A DNA stretch of 64,000 nt from Syntrophomonas sp. UBA1368 (lineage in GTDB: Bacteria; Bacillota; Syntrophomonadia; Syntrophomonadales; Syntrophomonadaceae): positions 14,407 through 78,406 of the forward strand of contig DBRM01000066.1 in the NCBI GenBank assembly GCA_002305965.1, given 5' to 3'. Shown piece by piece: positions 63,613 through 64,000 of the stretch. The position numbers and the translations under genes were made by a program. The notes under the pieces were generated by a model that made no database searches, was not told where the DNA came from, and was given only the letters and a program-made list of their open reading frames with translations. How positions within the stretch are numbered: position 1 is the first letter of the stretch; each line of letters begins with the position of its first letter.

Positions 63613-64000
63613 TTAGCTTACGACGGTATAAGTGAATTGCGCTTCTTTACCGTTATCAAATTTGATAGTAATTACCAATTGGGCTCCATCTGGTACTACT
63701 GTAATAGGCACTGGGAGCAGGTTGGCAAGTTCCTTTTTGATCATAAAGGTAGCTGTTCCATCGCCATTGTCGGTTACTACATAATCTGTTCCCTCAACAG
63801 GATCAAAATTCAGTCCGAATGCCGGAGCTGCAGCAAGTACATCAGTAACTTTGGTAGCGTCTCCCCAGGTAATCGTTAATGGAGTATCCGCAACAGCATT
63901 TTTGTTGATATCTCCTGCTAAAGGAGCTACAGCTGTTTCAGCTACTGGCTCCTCTACTACTGGTTCTTCAACAACTGGTTCTTCGACTACTGGTTCTTCG
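63613..64000 (-). CDS. C-terminal end of an exported or surface protein with Pro-Glu-Val repeats
   Basis: The last 128 codons of a gene that begins beyond the right edge. The visible protein starts with tandem EEPVV units (three EEPVV and one EEPVA, encoded by a 15-base repeat at 63937-63999), a spacer typical of wall-spanning or surface proteins. A domain of about 95 residues follows with FDPVEGTDYVVTDNGDG and a final strand pattern ending in FTYTVVS; it looks like an immunoglobulin-like beta-sandwich, similar to the X2 modules of extracellular enzymes. No LPxTG anchor or SLH repeat is in the visible part. The function of the whole protein cannot be told. Confidence 0.75.
   Translation of the reverse strand, partial: EEPVVEEPVVEEPVVEEPVAETAVAPLAGDINKNAVADTPLTITWGDATKVTDVLAAAPAFGLNFDPVEGTDYVVTDNGDGTATFMIKKELANLLPVPITVVPDGAQLVITIKFDNGKEAQFTYTVVS
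63937..63999 (-). repeat. 15-base tandem repeat encoding EEPVV
   Basis: At least four copies of a 15-base unit of the type GAAGAACCAGTAGTC run to the window edge with a few synonymous changes. It codes for the Pro-Glu-Val spacer of the surface protein and probably continues beyond the window. Confidence 0.85.

Overview
The window is about 64 kb from the chromosome of an endospore-forming Firmicute, most likely a Clostridia member with Peptococcaceae-like gene order. The grounds are SpoIIGA, sigma-E and sigma-G encoded next to ftsZ, a PolC-type polymerase, CodY, HslUV, YlmC, and strong AGGAGG-type ribosome binding sites. No species is claimed. Almost every gene lies on the minus strand, so transcription runs from high to low coordinates. 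The only plus-strand genes I support are two very small ones near 38.5-38.9 kb. No tRNA, rRNA, insertion sequence, prophage or CRISPR array was seen.

Layout from the right end, following transcription. 64.0-62.4 kb: the C-terminal end of an exported or surface protein with EEPVV repeats, then a PHP-domain phosphoesterase. 62.3-43.6 kb: a complete division and cell-wall cluster, mraZ-rsmH-ftsL-PBP-murE-murF-mraY-murD-ftsW-murG-murC-murA-divIB-DUF881-sbp-ftsA-ftsZ. It begins with three MraZ operator repeats. murB and ddl are missing. 43.3-40.3 kb: spoIIGA-sigE and sigG, separated from ftsZ and from each other by copies of a hairpin-rich repeat. 40.3-37.2 kb: an orphan DNA methyltransferase, two small plus-strand genes and dprA. 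37.2-30.1 kb: topA-trmFO-xerC-hslV-hslU-codY. 29.8-18.6 kb: rpsB-tsf-pyrH-frr-uppS-cdsA-(AI-2E family)-dxr-rseP-ispG-proS-mgtC-polC. 14.8-4.2 kb: rimP-nusA-ylxR-ylxQ-infB-rbfA-nrnA-truB-ribF, then rpsO-pnp. 4.0-0.2 kb: ylxY-dacF-pepR-dut-ylmC, ending at a terminator, followed by the first codons of another gene.

The genes form four linked programmes: septum and peptidoglycan synthesis; early sporulation sigma factors controlled by proteolysis; translation and ribosome maturation; and isoprenoid, lipid and undecaprenyl carrier supply (ispG, dxr, uppS, cdsA), which feeds the wall cluster.

The observations most worth following are these. PolC has an intact-looking PHP domain but no DEDD proofreading exonuclease insert. 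ftsA appears to start at an ATT codon. Three copies of a compound hairpin repeat bracket spoIIGA-sigE, one of them with a perfect 22-bp stem. The rimP-nusA leader has a terminator placed like an attenuator. TTG start codons are unusually frequent. The orphan methyltransferase carries a beta-sandwich-like tail. Many starts were moved from the longest open frame to the codon that sits correctly behind a Shine-Dalgarno sequence; the reason is given in each entry.
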